A stretch of DNA of 41,142 bases from Gyrodactylus bullatarudis (GCA_012064415.1 SSNU01000078.1:116428-157569), one strand, 5' to 3'. Shown: positions 1-9,714, counted from the stretch's first letter. Notes: generated by a model from the letters alone, not told the origin. A program made the numbers and translations.

Positions 1-126
1 CTTGTTACTAGTAACAAGATTCCCGGGATTCTTGAGACTATCAGATAATCTTGAAACCGAGTAACAAGTTTAACTGATTTGCCAGGGAGTCTTGAGACTA
101 TCAAGAGTAACAAGATTACCGGTAAC
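1..126. mobile_element. Remnant of a GTTAC-ended hairpin transposon, cut by the window edge
   Basis: The segment is built of inverted and direct copies of short motifs such as AGTAACAAG and CTTGAGACTATC and ends in GGTAAC at 121-126. It resembles the complete 32014-32502 element, which begins GTTAC, ends GTAAC and carries internal GAGTCTGCAGACTC motifs at the corresponding places. The left end lies outside the window. As at 32 kb, it abuts a PLE terminal repeat. No coding sequence is seen. Confidence 0.45.
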
Positions 127-250
127 ATATGTATAAATATCAAGGCGGTGTAAGAGTCTGATGAGAACCGGTGAAATAAAAGCTTTATTACTCATTATTC
201 ACTCGTCTTCAAAATCCTCTAAGAAATGAATATTTCTACTAATTCAGACA
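127..250 (+). repeat. Fragment of a family-2 PLE terminal repeat
   Basis: This stretch aligns with the minus strand of the 497-bp terminal unit (shared order: GTAAGAG, CTGANGA, GAAAT, AAGC, TTATT). It contains the hammerhead-like fold at 154-193. It is diverged, so it is an older copy than the 762-3880 element. Boundaries are approximate. Confidence 0.4.
154..193 (+). ncRNA. Hammerhead-ribozyme-like motif, family 2, diverged copy
   Basis: Read on the plus strand: GAGT (154-157), the core CTGATGA (158-164), GAACCGGT (165-172), GAAA (173-176), a TAAA/TTTA hairpin (177-187), TT (188-189) and ACTC (190-193). GAGT pairs with ACTC as stem I, and the predicted cut follows 189. The weak point is stem II, where GAACCGGT cannot form a proper G-C closed stem. 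Support comes from comparison: the 497-bp units have GAGG/CCTC in the same place, a compensatory change. Confidence 0.4.
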
Positions 251-600
251 AAATAAATATCCTAAACTAGTTCTTGCATTGAATGTAAATTAGTCCATTT
301 CTTAAGGTATGAGAAAAAATTCCAGTACTAGAATAGAACTAAGATTAAGAATACTCAAGACATTCTTTCAAGAGTATTTGATAAAGGATTGCATATAGGA
401 AATTTGATTACAAAATAATACAGAAATTATACAAAAACTTGTGTTTTATTTTCGGAAAAATAGAAGAGTCTCTCTATCACGACTAAGTGGGATGGCCTAC
501 ATATCTTACTAGTGATACTTGTAAATGAAAAAACCTGTCCTTTAAAAAAATTAGGCTCTCTCAAAAAACAGAATCCTGGAAAGTCAGGAATGATTTACTT
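194..600. other. No gene recognised
   Basis: AT-rich sequence with stops in all frames. No domain, RNA gene or clear repeat end was recognised beyond the terminal-repeat fragment at its left edge. Confidence 0.5.
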
Positions 601-761
601 ATGTAATTCTCCGATGGAATAATTTTTCGATTAGGTCATTGGTAAGAAAGAAACGGGGGTCTGAAAAGAGTCAAGTTATTATCTGAATTGGGTCATTTTT
701 TGATCCAAAAATAGAACATCTTTGAAGCTTTAGCACATAGAGTTTAGACGATTACATATTT

Positions 762-2580
762 AGGGTGTGAGGATGACTTTTAATATCATCAGTCAGTTGT
801 GCAAACGGTGAGAGCATTTTAATAAATAAGAAAGGATGCCGATAAAATTTTGAGGAATAAGCGCTTTATTTATTATTTCAGGCATACTCTTCAGCCTCTT
901 ACATGCCAAATATATAGTAAAAACAAAGAAAAATATAATTAAATCTGATTGGTTCTCATAATGATCAGGGTTGGAGGGCATTTGCATTGTCTGTCGAGTT
1001 ATCACATTGTCATAATTGTTTGGCTTTTGAGGTGATTGACAATACCCACCCTAGGGTGGATCACATTTCTCATGCATGTATGATATGAAAGTATACAGGG
1101 TTAGGCATACACTCAGAGTGTAGTGTAACATTGACATATGAGGTCTGTGAATAGTATACACTGTTATTATAATAATGTTGGAACACATATGTAATATGTC
1201 AGGGATACTATAGATTTCACTCTCAATTTTGTTGGCTGAAGTATTTGGTTACATATTTAGGGTGTGAGGATGACTTTTAATATCATCAGTCAGTTGTGCA
1301 AACGGTGAGAGCATTTTAATAAATAAGAAAGGATGCCGATAAAATTTTGAGGAATAAGCGCTTTATTTATTATTTCAGGCATACTCTTCAGCCTCTTACA
1401 TGCCAAATATATAGTAAAAACAAAGAAAAATATAATTAAATCTGATTGGTTCTCATAATGATCAGGGTTGGAGGGCATTTGCATTGTCTGTCGAGTTATC
1501 ACATTGTCATAATTGTTTGGCTTTTGAGGTGATTGACAATACCCACCCTAGGGTGGATCACATTTCTCATGCATGTATGATATGAAAGTATACAGGGTTA
1601 GGCATACACTCAGAGTGTAGTGTAACATTGACATATGAGGTCTGTGAATAGTATACACTGTTATTATAATAATGTTGGAACACATATGTAATATGTCAGG
1701 GATACTATAGATTTCACTCTCAATTTTGTTGGCTGAAGTATTTGGTTACATATTTAGGGTGTGAGGATGACTTTTAATATCATCAGTCAGTTGTGCAAAC
1801 GGTGAGAGCATTTTAATAAATAAGAAAGGATGCCGATAAAATTTTGAGGAATAAGCGCTTTATTTATTATTTCAGGCATACTCTTCAGCCTCTTACATGC
1901 CAAATATATAGTAAAAACAAAGAAAAATATAATTAAATCTGATTGGTTCTCATAATGATCAGGGTTGGAGGGCATTTGCATTGTCTGTCGAGTTATCACA
2001 TTGTCATAATTGTTTGGCTTTTGAGGTGATTGACAATACCCACCCTAGGGTGGATCACATTTCTCATGCATGTATGATATGAAAGTATACAGGGTTAGGC
2101 ATACACTCAGAGTGTAGTGTAACATTGACATATGAGGTCTGTGAATAGTATACACTGTTATTATAATAATGTTGGAACACATATGTAATATGTCAGGGAT
2201 ACTATAGATTTCACTCTCAATTTTGTTGGCTGAAGTATTTGGTTACATATTTAGGGTGTGAGGATGACTTTTAATATCATCAGTCAGTTGTGCAAACGGT
2301 GAGAGCATTTTAATAAATAAGAAAGGATGCCGATAAAATTTTGAGGAATAAGCGCTTTATTTATTATTTCAGGCATACTCTTCAGCCTCTTACATGCCAA
2401 ATATATAGTAAAAACAAAGAAAAATATAATTAAATCTGATTGGTTCTCATAATGATCAGGGTTGGAGGGCATTTGCATTGTCTGTCGAGTTATCACATTG
2501 TCATAATTGTTTGGCTTTTGAGGTGATTGACAATACCCACCCTAGGGTGGATCACATTTCTCATGCATGTATGATATGAA
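762..2580 (-). repeat. Tandem array of a 497-bp PLE terminal unit (about 3.7 copies)
   Basis: Units start near 762, 1259, 1756 and 2253; the last stops at about 2580. The copies look identical to each other by eye. Relative to the element's ORF they are inverted: the same sequence occurs in sense orientation at 3468-3880. Each unit ends in GGTTACATATTT, one base different from the flanking target duplication GATTACATATTT. A 70-aa open frame recurs in every unit, but this is only a by-product of the tandem repeat. Confidence 0.9.
852..898 (-). ncRNA. Hammerhead-like motif in the first 497-bp unit
   Basis: Read on the minus strand: GAGG (898-895), core CTGAAGA (894-888), GTATGCCT, GAAA, an AATAA/TTATT hairpin around AGCGC, then CCTC (855-852) pairing with GAGG as stem I. 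Exact copies lie at 1349-1395, 1846-1892 and 2343-2389, and one in the opposite orientation at 3801-3847. Stem II (GTATGCCT) does not pair well, so self-cleavage is uncertain. An alternative fold pairs ATGCC with a downstream GGCAT that is kept in the copy at 31.9 kb. Confidence 0.4.
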
Positions 2581-2713
2581 ATCTGATTGGTTCTCATAAT
2601 GATCAGGGTTGAAGGGCATTTGCATTGTCTATTCTATACGGAGCAGAATTGGGAACAGGAGAAAGAGAAACTCATAAAGGTATTTATGAGCAACAATTAA
2701 ATCGTCATTTGTA

Positions 2714-3169
2714 GTTTATAAGTTTAAATGTCCTTGTGAAGAAGAGTATATTGGACATACAACGAGAAGACTATAAGACAGAGTTGAGGAATATCTCTAC
2801 ACTGGTAACACGGCCATAAGAGATCATGTTAAAGTATGTGAAAAAAAAGCTTTCCCATCTAACTTTTATATCCTCTATAGACAAACTGGGAAGAATGTCA
2901 ATACTTTGAAAACAGCTGAAGCCTTTTTCATCAAGAAAGAAAACCCTAGCCTATGCAAATAGAAGAAAATATTAAAACCGCTTGGTCTTAATTGGCCAAA
3001 TGTGAACAATAGGATCGCATCCTCAGCTCAGACTAGTAGCCAACCTCAAGAATCAAGGAAAAGAATGAGGCGTTCAGATGTAGAAAATAACTCTAACAAA
3101 ATTGACTATAACGTTGTTCGCTTGCTGCATGACTATGTTGTCTTCTGGCTTGTATTGGTCTGTTTGTAG
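2714..3169 (+). pseudogene. GIY-YIG endonuclease domain remnant of a Penelope-like element
   Basis: In one frame this gives a peptide with KCPCEEEYIGHTTRRL, then RDHVK, NFYILYR, AEAFFIKKENPSLCK and a tail KKILKPLGLNWPN. That is the GIY-YIG nuclease fold at the C terminus of most PLE proteins, which nicks target DNA during retrotransposition. The two-cysteine start (CPC), the YIG tripeptide and the downstream arginines are present. Two in-frame stops (after RRL and at 2960-2962) break the frame, and the reverse transcriptase half is absent, so the copy cannot act alone. It is about 40% alike by eye to the family-1 copy at 22617-22949. Confidence 0.75.
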
Positions 3170-3467
3170 AAAGAGGAGAAAAGGGTGTAGTATTTCTTAA
3201 AGAGCAAGGATTTTAAAAATTATAGTGATAGTTACAATAATCAGAATTATTAGTGTAATAACTCTGATAATATAATTCATCACTTGAAGGAAAATTAAAA
3301 TAAAGATTAGAATAAAAAAAATTTAGATTACCCTGATAAAAACAGTTAGGACTCACACAATATTTCGAATACATGTCGTATTCTTCTTCTGGCGTGAGAT
3401 TTTTCAAAAAACTTAAGATACTTAAGACCTGAAGAACTGCTTGGTTCAAAATTATCTAACAAAATTA

Positions 3468-3880
3468 CCAAATACTTCAGCCAACAAAATTGAGAGTGAA
3501 ATCTATAGTATCCCTGACATATTACATATGTGTTCCAACATTATTATAATAACAGTGTATACTATTCACAGACCTCATATGTCAATGTTACACTACACTC
3601 TGAGTGTATGCCTAACCCTGTATACTTTCATATCATACATGCATGAGAAATGTGATCCACCCTAGGGTGGGTATTGTCAATCACCTCAAAAGCCAAACAA
3701 TTATGACAATGTGATAACTCGACAGACAATGCAAATGCCCTCCAACCCTGATAGATTTAATTATATTTTTCTTTGTTTTTACTATATATTTGGCATGTAA
3801 GAGGCTGAAGAGTATGCCTGAAATAATAAATAAAGCGCTTATTCCTCAAAATTTTATCGGCATCCTTTCTTATTTATTAA
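3468..3880 (+). repeat. Sense-orientation terminal unit closing the family-2 PLE
   Basis: It is the reverse complement of the 497-bp unit, lacking an 18-nt block and the outer 70 nt or so, where it meets the target duplication at 3881. It carries the hammerhead-like motif on the coding strand at 3801-3847, with the predicted cut after 3843. Confidence 0.85.
3801..3847 (+). ncRNA. Hammerhead-like motif at the 3' end of the family-2 PLE
   Basis: Same motif as in the tandem units, here in sense with the ORF: GAGG 3801-3804, CTGAAGA 3805-3811, GAAA, AATAA/TTATT hairpin, CCTC 3844-3847. Only about 33 nt separate it from the 3' end of the element. Confidence 0.4.
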
Positions 3881-4226
3881 GATTACATATTTGAATTCTA
3901 CGGGTATGATCAATTAGGGTTAGGTTACTATTTATCTATGACCTTGGGAAATAGATTCTGAAAAAAACGTTTTTAAACAAAAATTAAATGAGATTTTTGC
4001 GTATTCCAGGACATTAAGTGTAATAGATTTCCTATCGAGTGGATGGTAAACGAATTTTTTTCTCATGCTTAGATGTATAATAACGAGTTTCTTGAGTGTT
4101 CTGTGTCTCTAAAGGCAGAGTGGGACTTTTTTTTGTTAAAATAAAATCTATCTATTGAAAAATAAGAAATGAAACAAAATACTAATGGAGAATACAGATA
4201 AATAGTAAATCTTTTAATGGTTTTTA

Positions 4227-4968
4227 TTATAAGGATGAAACATAGTCTTGAAAGAGTTTTTGATTGCGATCGAATTGGCTTTGGGAGTAGAACATCTTCG
4301 ATGGTTTAGTTTTGGATGTAAATCTGAAAAGTTTAATCGAATAGCACTTGGTAGTTTCTACTTAATGAAGAGCAGGATATACGAGAGTGTAGTCGATTTT
4401 TGATCGAATATGTTTCATAATATTTTTAATCGAGTTTAGGTTGTCACAATTAGATATATTTCTTAGATTGTAAGACCTTTCGATTCTGATCAAAGAATCA
4501 GAGAATTTTTTTATGATGAAAGCGTAACGACGAACCCATAAAGGATTGAGGCCAGACGCCGAAATGCGAGCATTGTATGAATTAAGTTCAGGGTAGAGAG
4601 AATAAAGAAATTTTTATTGAATTCTTTCGATATATCTAGCCTGGTCAATAGTCAAGTTAATTAAAAGGGGTGAGATATAGTCAAAGTGTGTGAGCACTAA
4701 TGACTTATACGTCTTAATTCTTAAGGATAGAGATTTCGAAAATTTAAGAATGGCCATGATCATGGAGTTTATTTTAGGCAGGTTAGAGTGAGGGTTAATT
4801 TTTAGTTTAGAGTTAATACCGAAACCTAGATCTGAAGTGAAGGAGACAATTTCTCCAGGAAGTAGAAGAGATTCAAAGAGGGTTGCAGGGAGATCCGATG
4901 GGAGCAAAATTTTGCATTTATCTCTATTAATATAGAGCCCCATGGTCTCGAGTGAATCTTTAAGAAAA
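4227..4968 (-). pseudogene. LINE (non-LTR retrotransposon) RT C-terminal fragment
   Basis: The minus-strand frame reads LYINRDKCKIL, LGFGINSKLKINPH, RIKTYKSLVLTHFDY, ARYIERIQ, then after a stop SYNARISASGLNPLWVRRYA and a basic C-terminal tail. This is the thumb and post-RT region of Jockey/CR1-like non-LTR elements, where a DKC motif is followed by LYKSLVxxxxDYxSPxW and LERIQ. Two in-frame TAA codons (4614-4616 and 4362-4364) interrupt one otherwise continuous frame down to TAA at 4227. No endonuclease or catalytic YxDD segment is present, so this is a dead fragment. The exact clade is not assigned. Confidence 0.7.
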
Positions 4969-4969
4969 A

Positions 4970-5690
4970 ACTTTAACGGTTAAGAATGTTAAGAACGCAA
5001 GCGATTTTACTCCCAACCAGAATTGCAAGCCCTTATCACGGGAAAAGAAATTTGTCGGTTTTCCCAAGCAACAAAAAAGAAGAGGGAAACAGAGGAAAAA
5101 TGCACCACTCGTCACTCGGACAATAGGTGAATTCTTCACAGTCCCGAGAGCTTAGATTAAAGATTTCCTAATTTATTTGAAATTAAAATGAGATTTATAA
5201 ATGTAATTAATAATAAATTTATAAAGTAATAATAATTATAATCAAATGATGCAATAATTATGATTATACAGAAATAGCCCACAGATAGTGAAATGCATAT
5301 CCATGGAAAGAGGATTCTTATTGTTTCCAACTGTGTTTGTATGTATGTTTGAGCAGTGTGTGTATCATAATTATTTTATTGTCTAAATTTGTATTGTTAT
5401 TCCTTCAAATGAATAAATGTAGCCTATATGAAAATTCAATAATACATTTTGAAGCCATACAAATGGGAAAATAGAAATAAAGCTAGTTGACAGAAGGATT
5501 CTCTCATGACCAGTAGGATTTCCAGTTTTAGAAACAATTGTTGAATAAGAGAACAATAAGTCCTGATCCTATAAAGATTGGTGAAACATTAGGCTGATCC
5601 TTTTCCATAATTTTTAATGGTAGTTACAGAATAAAAATTTTAATTTGAAAAACCATCATTTGGAAAATTTTAATTTTTCTATTGAACGAT
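4970..5690. other. No gene recognised
   Basis: A slightly more GC-rich patch at 4985-5155 without recognisable coding sequence may be further transposon debris. The rest is AT-rich, with a TG/TATG-rich stretch at 5330-5370. Confidence 0.4.
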
Positions 5691-5691
5691 A

Positions 5692-6120
5692 ATAAAGTTG
5701 GGAATCTATGATTTTTACGAAAATCTCGATTTTTTCATCAAGTATTTAAAATTGTTAAAGAACTTATTGAAGTTACTACTCAAGTTACCTTAAATATTGA
5801 AAGAAAAAATTCTGAAAAAAAACTTTTATGTGATCCTTTTTCAAATTTCGATTTGGCACCAAAATCCTTTTTTCGGGAAGTTTGAACTGAAAATTTTTAC
5901 CGATTTGAAAGTGTGGAGTGTGGTCAAAAGAGATTTTTCAGGATCAAGGTTAGACAAAAATCTATATCTGATCTTATGCATAACCTCATTATCCTTTAGA
6001 AGCTGAATTTCGATTTTTTAAAATCATTTTCAGTACTTGAATACCAATGAAATTTCGATAAATGAAAATCTTTTGAAAATGGTGGGGATTCATAGATTCC
6101 CAACTTCAACCAACTAACTT
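5692..6120. mobile_element. MITE, AGCTAATTG/GGGAATCTATGATT family, copy 1
   Basis: The left end has AAGTTGGGAATCTATGATTT and the right end has the reverse complement around GATTCATAGATTCCCAACTT (6086-6105). The interior (GGCACCAAAATCC, CCGATTTGAAAG, TTTCAGGATCAAGG) recurs in the copy at 33.4 kb. Ends of the same family occur at 23.4, 30.3, 34.25 and 36.3 kb. No coding capacity. Confidence 0.6.
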
Positions 6121-7140
6121 CAGATTTGATCTGCAGAGTTTTTAACCCTTTTGATACCATGGCTAAACCAAGAAAGTTTCAAGTTTGATACTCCCACCGA
6201 ATTACTTAAAAATTAATAAAAAACATTTACTAGGACGAAATTTTATGAAAGTGTTTTCCTTTTCATATTTACATGTTCCAAATTCATCGATGAATTTGAT
6301 ATTTAAATTTATTGCACTAAAACAGAAAAAATATCAAGACTCCAACTAAGAGAACTACTCAATTCCTTAATGTATTTAACGGGATATAAAAACTAAGTTT
6401 GACAATGTATTTGAGAATACTTCAACATTTCTGGAAGAGAAATTAAGGTATTTGCCTATAATACCTATGGAAATAAGCTAAAATTTCAAAATCATTAACC
6501 CTTTTCTGAAAGAGTAACTTACATTCCTTCGAATGAATTATGACTAGAATAATTTATTGAGAAGTTAAGGCAAATTTAATGGATCGTAACAAAATGGTCC
6601 AAATGTTTTTGGCAAGATTGTAATTTGGAAAAATTAATCTAATATTTTATAGAAATTTTTAAGCTTCACACATTAGGGCCATGGACCTGAAAAGGTTAAA
6701 TACAAGAGAAATGTAATTATAATTAGTTCATCTTTGATTCATCAAACTCGTATGACCAACAGAAAAAGAGTACACTGTAAAAAATTGCTCAAAAGTATAA
6801 GTTGATGTGTCCTTCTATTTACTTTCGCCAAAGTATTGGATTTCTCACTCATAGCAAAAGAAATATTTAGAAAATACAGATGTGGTTCTTGATAATTTAA
6901 ATATACGCAGAGAAATTATTTGAAAAAATACTTATTTTTATGAGTACAAGAAGAGAATGGAGGACTCTACATTTTTGTCCAATTTATTGAAACTGTATTA
7001 GTAAAAAAATGATTTACTATTTCTTTAAACTCCAGGAATTATTACTACTATACAAAATCAAGACATCCTTGTTAGTTTAATGAAAGATCTCTTGGATGAT
7101 TTCATTAATTCAAACGTGAACTGTAAGGATTGGAGACTCC
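6121..7140. other. No gene recognised
   Basis: AT-rich, stops in all frames. A 60-codon open stretch at about 7030-7218 (plus) includes LMKDLLDDFINSN but has no recognised relative. Confidence 0.4.
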
Positions 7141-7173
7141 AATTTGGAGAATTGGTTAATAACACTTGTAGCG

Positions 7174-7392
7174 ATCACAGCATAGTGTTGCTCAATAAGC
7201 AAGTTAGCATAGTAATATGAAGAGTAATCACAGTATAGTGGTTACAGTAATCTAACGAATAACTTTTATAAACATAAATAAAATAGGCAATCACAGTATA
7301 GTGATGCAGTTATCTATAAGAACAGTGAGTCACAGTATAGTGATGAACTAGTAGCAATTAATATCAAAGTATATAACAATCACAGTATAGTG
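7174..7392 (+). repeat. Cluster of five TCACAGTATAGTG motifs
   Basis: Copies of ATCACAGTATAGTG lie at 7174-7187 (one change), 7227-7240, 7290-7303, 7329-7342 (G first) and 7379-7392. Starts are 53, 63, 39 and 50 bp apart, so this is not a simple tandem repeat: the sequence between copies is unrelated. The motif is a partial palindrome (CAC-TATA-GTG like). It sits 135 bp upstream of the open frame at 7527. A bank of protein-binding sites, as in the leader of some retroelements, is one possibility. Confidence 0.8.
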
Positions 7393-7526
7393 AAATAGAA
7401 AGTTATAAAGTGATATTAAAGTCGAATTGGAGGGTAAAACAAGAGCAGAAAAACAAAGTGTACAAAAGAATAAAAAATAAAGAATTTTTATAACAAGCCG
7501 CGGCGCGGCATTCTTTTTCTCTTGAA

Positions 7527-7790
7527 TTGAATACGAATATTGTAATGGAGAATTTTAACATTGATTCCGTTTTACCTCCAAAGGTTCCTAATTCCAATGA
7601 GGAGTCCCAAGACAGTAGGTTTAAGGGTTCCCTCCCCGAAGGCAATGCCCTAACCGCTTGGTATCAACTCTTACTCGATCCCAAGATCCAACAGGCCCTC
7701 AACACGCCGGGCATGCAAGCGTTGCTGAATTTGAAAGGACAGCTATTTCCTTCACACACTATAGTTAGGGCGATCAAAATTCAATGTTAA
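7527..7790 (+). CDS. Unrecognised 87-codon open frame, possibly the 5' part of a broken element ORF
   Basis: The frame starts with ATG at 7527 (a second ATG at 7545 is equally likely) and ends at a TAA at 7788-7790. From about 7560 to 7740 the base composition is clearly more GC-rich than the neighbourhood, which argues for real coding history. Visible pieces are NSNEESQDSRFKGSLPEG, an acidic and polar N-terminal region, and ALTAWYQLLLDPKIQQAL followed by NTPGMQALLNLKGQ, probably two helices. No signal peptide, membrane segment or known domain was seen. The motif bank upstream and the hammerhead-like stem-loop downstream make a retroelement origin plausible but unproven. It lies on the opposite strand, downstream of the Rap1 last exon. 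Confidence 0.35.
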   Translation: MNTNIVMENFNIDSVLPPKVPNSNEESQDSRFKGSLPEGNALTAWYQLLLDPKIQQALNTPGMQALLNLKGQLFPSHTIVRAIKIQC

Positions 7791-7928
7791 AGAATATTTT
7801 TTATTCTAATCTCATTTCAGGATAAAAATTAATTAATGTTTTCTTAATTTTGATTGGTTATTCAGTTCTGGACCAAAAGGAATAAAAAGTTTTTTAGATA
7901 AAATTGAAGAGAGTTCAGGTTACAAGCG

Positions 7929-7980
7929 TCTCATCCACTGAAGAAGGTACTTGATTATCTCAGTACCGAAACGTCTGAGA
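7929..7980 (+). ncRNA. Hammerhead-like stem-loop (CTGAAGA ... GAAACGTC)
   Basis: CTGAAGA (7938-7944) is followed by one extra A, then GGTACT (7946-7951) and AGTACC (7962-7967) forming a perfect 6-bp stem, then GAAA (7968-7971) and CGTC (7972-7975). TCTCA (7929-7933) can pair with TGAGA (7976-7980). The layout is that of a hammerhead core with almost no stem III, but the extra A after the first core block and an unpaired TCCA beside it are non-standard. Confidence 0.3.
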
Positions 7981-8035
7981 GAGGCTTTGGAAAAAGGCAT
8001 TTTATATTCCAATTAATGGGCATTTTTATAGAAAA

Positions 8036-9240
8036 AAGGTATTGTAGTAACGTCCAAAATTTTTTATTGCATCTTAGAAGATTAGAAGGAATTTAGAAAA
8101 ACTCAAAGATTATTGTTATTTTACAAATTTTCATCAAGCCATAATTCTTATGTTACAGAAAAACTAGATCATTTTTCTTGCTCGAGAAATAAAAACTGTC
8201 CTCATCATCATCGTGTTCTCAGAATTGAACTACATAATGAAATTTCATGCTTATTGGAAAGTAACTTGACATGTATCAAGTTACATAATCAATAAAGAGA
8301 CAAACTTCCCCGTACCTTCTCCAATTTCTCAGCTTCCTTGTAAATTTAAATTGGACGAAAATCATCTGATAATTACAGCTGAAATAGCGCAATTCCAAGT
8401 ACGAATGTATCATGGGGAATGAAAAATTTCAAGTTCATGAAAATATTGAAATTATTCGTGCATAATTTTCAAAATCATTTCTAATATTTCAATAGTTTTT
8501 GAATTAATTATTCAAGGATAGTAATTTCTCATTTCGAGATGTTTTCTCTTCATATACCTTTTCAAATTTTGCATTTTTTGTGAAAAATTGATCTTACTAC
8601 TCCTAAAAAGTACTAACCGTTTCTTTACTAATGACTCATTACGGAAATGTATGGAACACTTTGAAAAAATATTAGTTAAGTCTACTTTTACTGAATACCA
8701 TGAAACCGTTATTACTACTAAATGGTATCAAGATCAATTTTTATTTTATGAATTAAATCTATGAAAGAAATTGAACCCAGTCTGAACGCCATAATACACA
8801 AACTTTTGGAAAATTTTCAAGAATAAAGGGAAATTATGACCAATAGCCTTTTAGCTAGAAATATTTCTATTCAAATTATCCCGCAAGGTGAACTAATGGG
8901 CAAGAAAAAATATTTTGAACAAACTAAAAAAGTCTGAATCTGAAGAAGAGAGACTGTATTTAAATATAAAAATTTGAGTTGATTTTTTACATCTTTGATA
9001 TTTGAGTTTTTGTAATGTTTATTTTGAATGGGTAACTTCAAAATACTATATAATTATTTCATAAGGTTAAAATATATATTATTGAATAATAATAATAATA
9101 TCCATTAATATTGATTGTAATGTGATCGTTCAGAGATTGAGTAACAAAAAAGGACATGATTTCAGTTGTTGTTGTTGTTGTTGTTACTGTATAATTGGAA
9201 GTTGGATAGAAAAACAAAACTATTAAATGAGTGTATGATG
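8036..9240. other. No gene recognised; possible retroelement debris near 8600-8950
   Basis: Short open stretches on the plus strand (for example RFFTNDSLRKCMEHFEKI near 8620 and EPSLNAIIHKLLENFQE near 8775) may be decayed element coding sequence; I cannot name a domain. AATAAA on the minus strand near 9020 and 9260 could serve as the Rap1 poly(A) signal. Confidence 0.3.
9163..9184 (+). repeat. Short (TTG)n microsatellite
   Basis: Seven TTG-like units in a row, within what is probably the Rap1 3' untranslated region (CAA repeats in the mRNA). Confidence 0.7.
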
Positions 9241-9714
9241 AGTGAATTGCTCGAATTGTTTATTGAATGTACAATTGATGATTGGATGTTTAGGCTGGGT
9301 GTGTAGTGGGTTGTATAGTCTTATTTTGTGATACAATAGCACACAAGATGAGCACATGATAATTGTAATGAGCATTGTGCATTTGTAGTAATACAGTACA
9401 AATATATTTATGGATTATAATTCGTCATCATCATGAAAACTACCATATTTTCACCACTATCACTGTCAATATATATATTATATAAGTAGTAGTATTTGAC
9501 CCAGTTAAATAAATAAAAATATAAATGGAAAGTTGAAATGGAGTTCACTGTGTGAGGATGATACTTGATACTTGTATTTTTTCATGATTGTATAAATAGA
9601 AATGATGATAATAATATTATAATTTATACAAAAAAAAACAGGAGAAGGAAAAAAAACAAATAAAACCAAATAAAAGTAAATGAAATGTTAATCTTTCAGA
9701 GAGGTGAGATCAGT

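Larger units (their letters stand above)
762..3880 (+). mobile_element. Penelope-like element insertion, family 2, 5'-truncated, with tandem terminal repeats
   Basis: The element is flanked by identical 12-bp copies of GATTACATATTT (750-761 and 3881-3892), read as the target-site duplication. In order it holds 3.7 tandem inverted copies of a 497-bp unit (762-2580), a short partial unit (2581-2630), a GIY-YIG coding remnant (2714-3169), an AT-rich spacer, and one sense-orientation unit (3468-3880). Terminal repeats in direct or inverted arrangement around a 5'-truncated ORF are a known trait of Penelope-like retroelements. The RT domain is missing. Terminal units on the two sides are nearly identical apart from an 18-nt gap, so insertion or array growth is recent. 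Confidence 0.75.
600..4110. repeat. Older interspersed repeat, split by a PLE insertion
   Basis: The parts at about 650-761 and 3881-4110 match, in the same order, the continuous sequence at about 23880-24240. Shared landmarks are the stretch around AGATAGAGTT, CATATTTGAATTCTA, TTTATCTATGACC-like and TTTGCGTATTCCAG. The copy at 24 kb lacks the 3.1-kb insertion, so it acts as a diverged empty-site comparison. The repeat itself was not recognised. Confidence 0.6.

Noticed and set aside
786..800. CTGATGA on the minus strand near 786 inside each 497-bp unit
   Set aside because: Followed by TATTAAAAGTC without a GAAA block or stem; the convincing motif in the unit is at 852-898.
793..2496. Four identical 70-codon open frames on the minus strand
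   Set aside because: They recur only because the 497-bp terminal unit is tandemly repeated; no domain, no coding-like composition, and the frame overlaps the hammerhead-like region.
762..2580. CRISPR-like or satellite array
   Set aside because: Unit length, lack of spacers, a sense copy at the other end of a GIY-YIG remnant and a target duplication all point to PLE terminal repeats.
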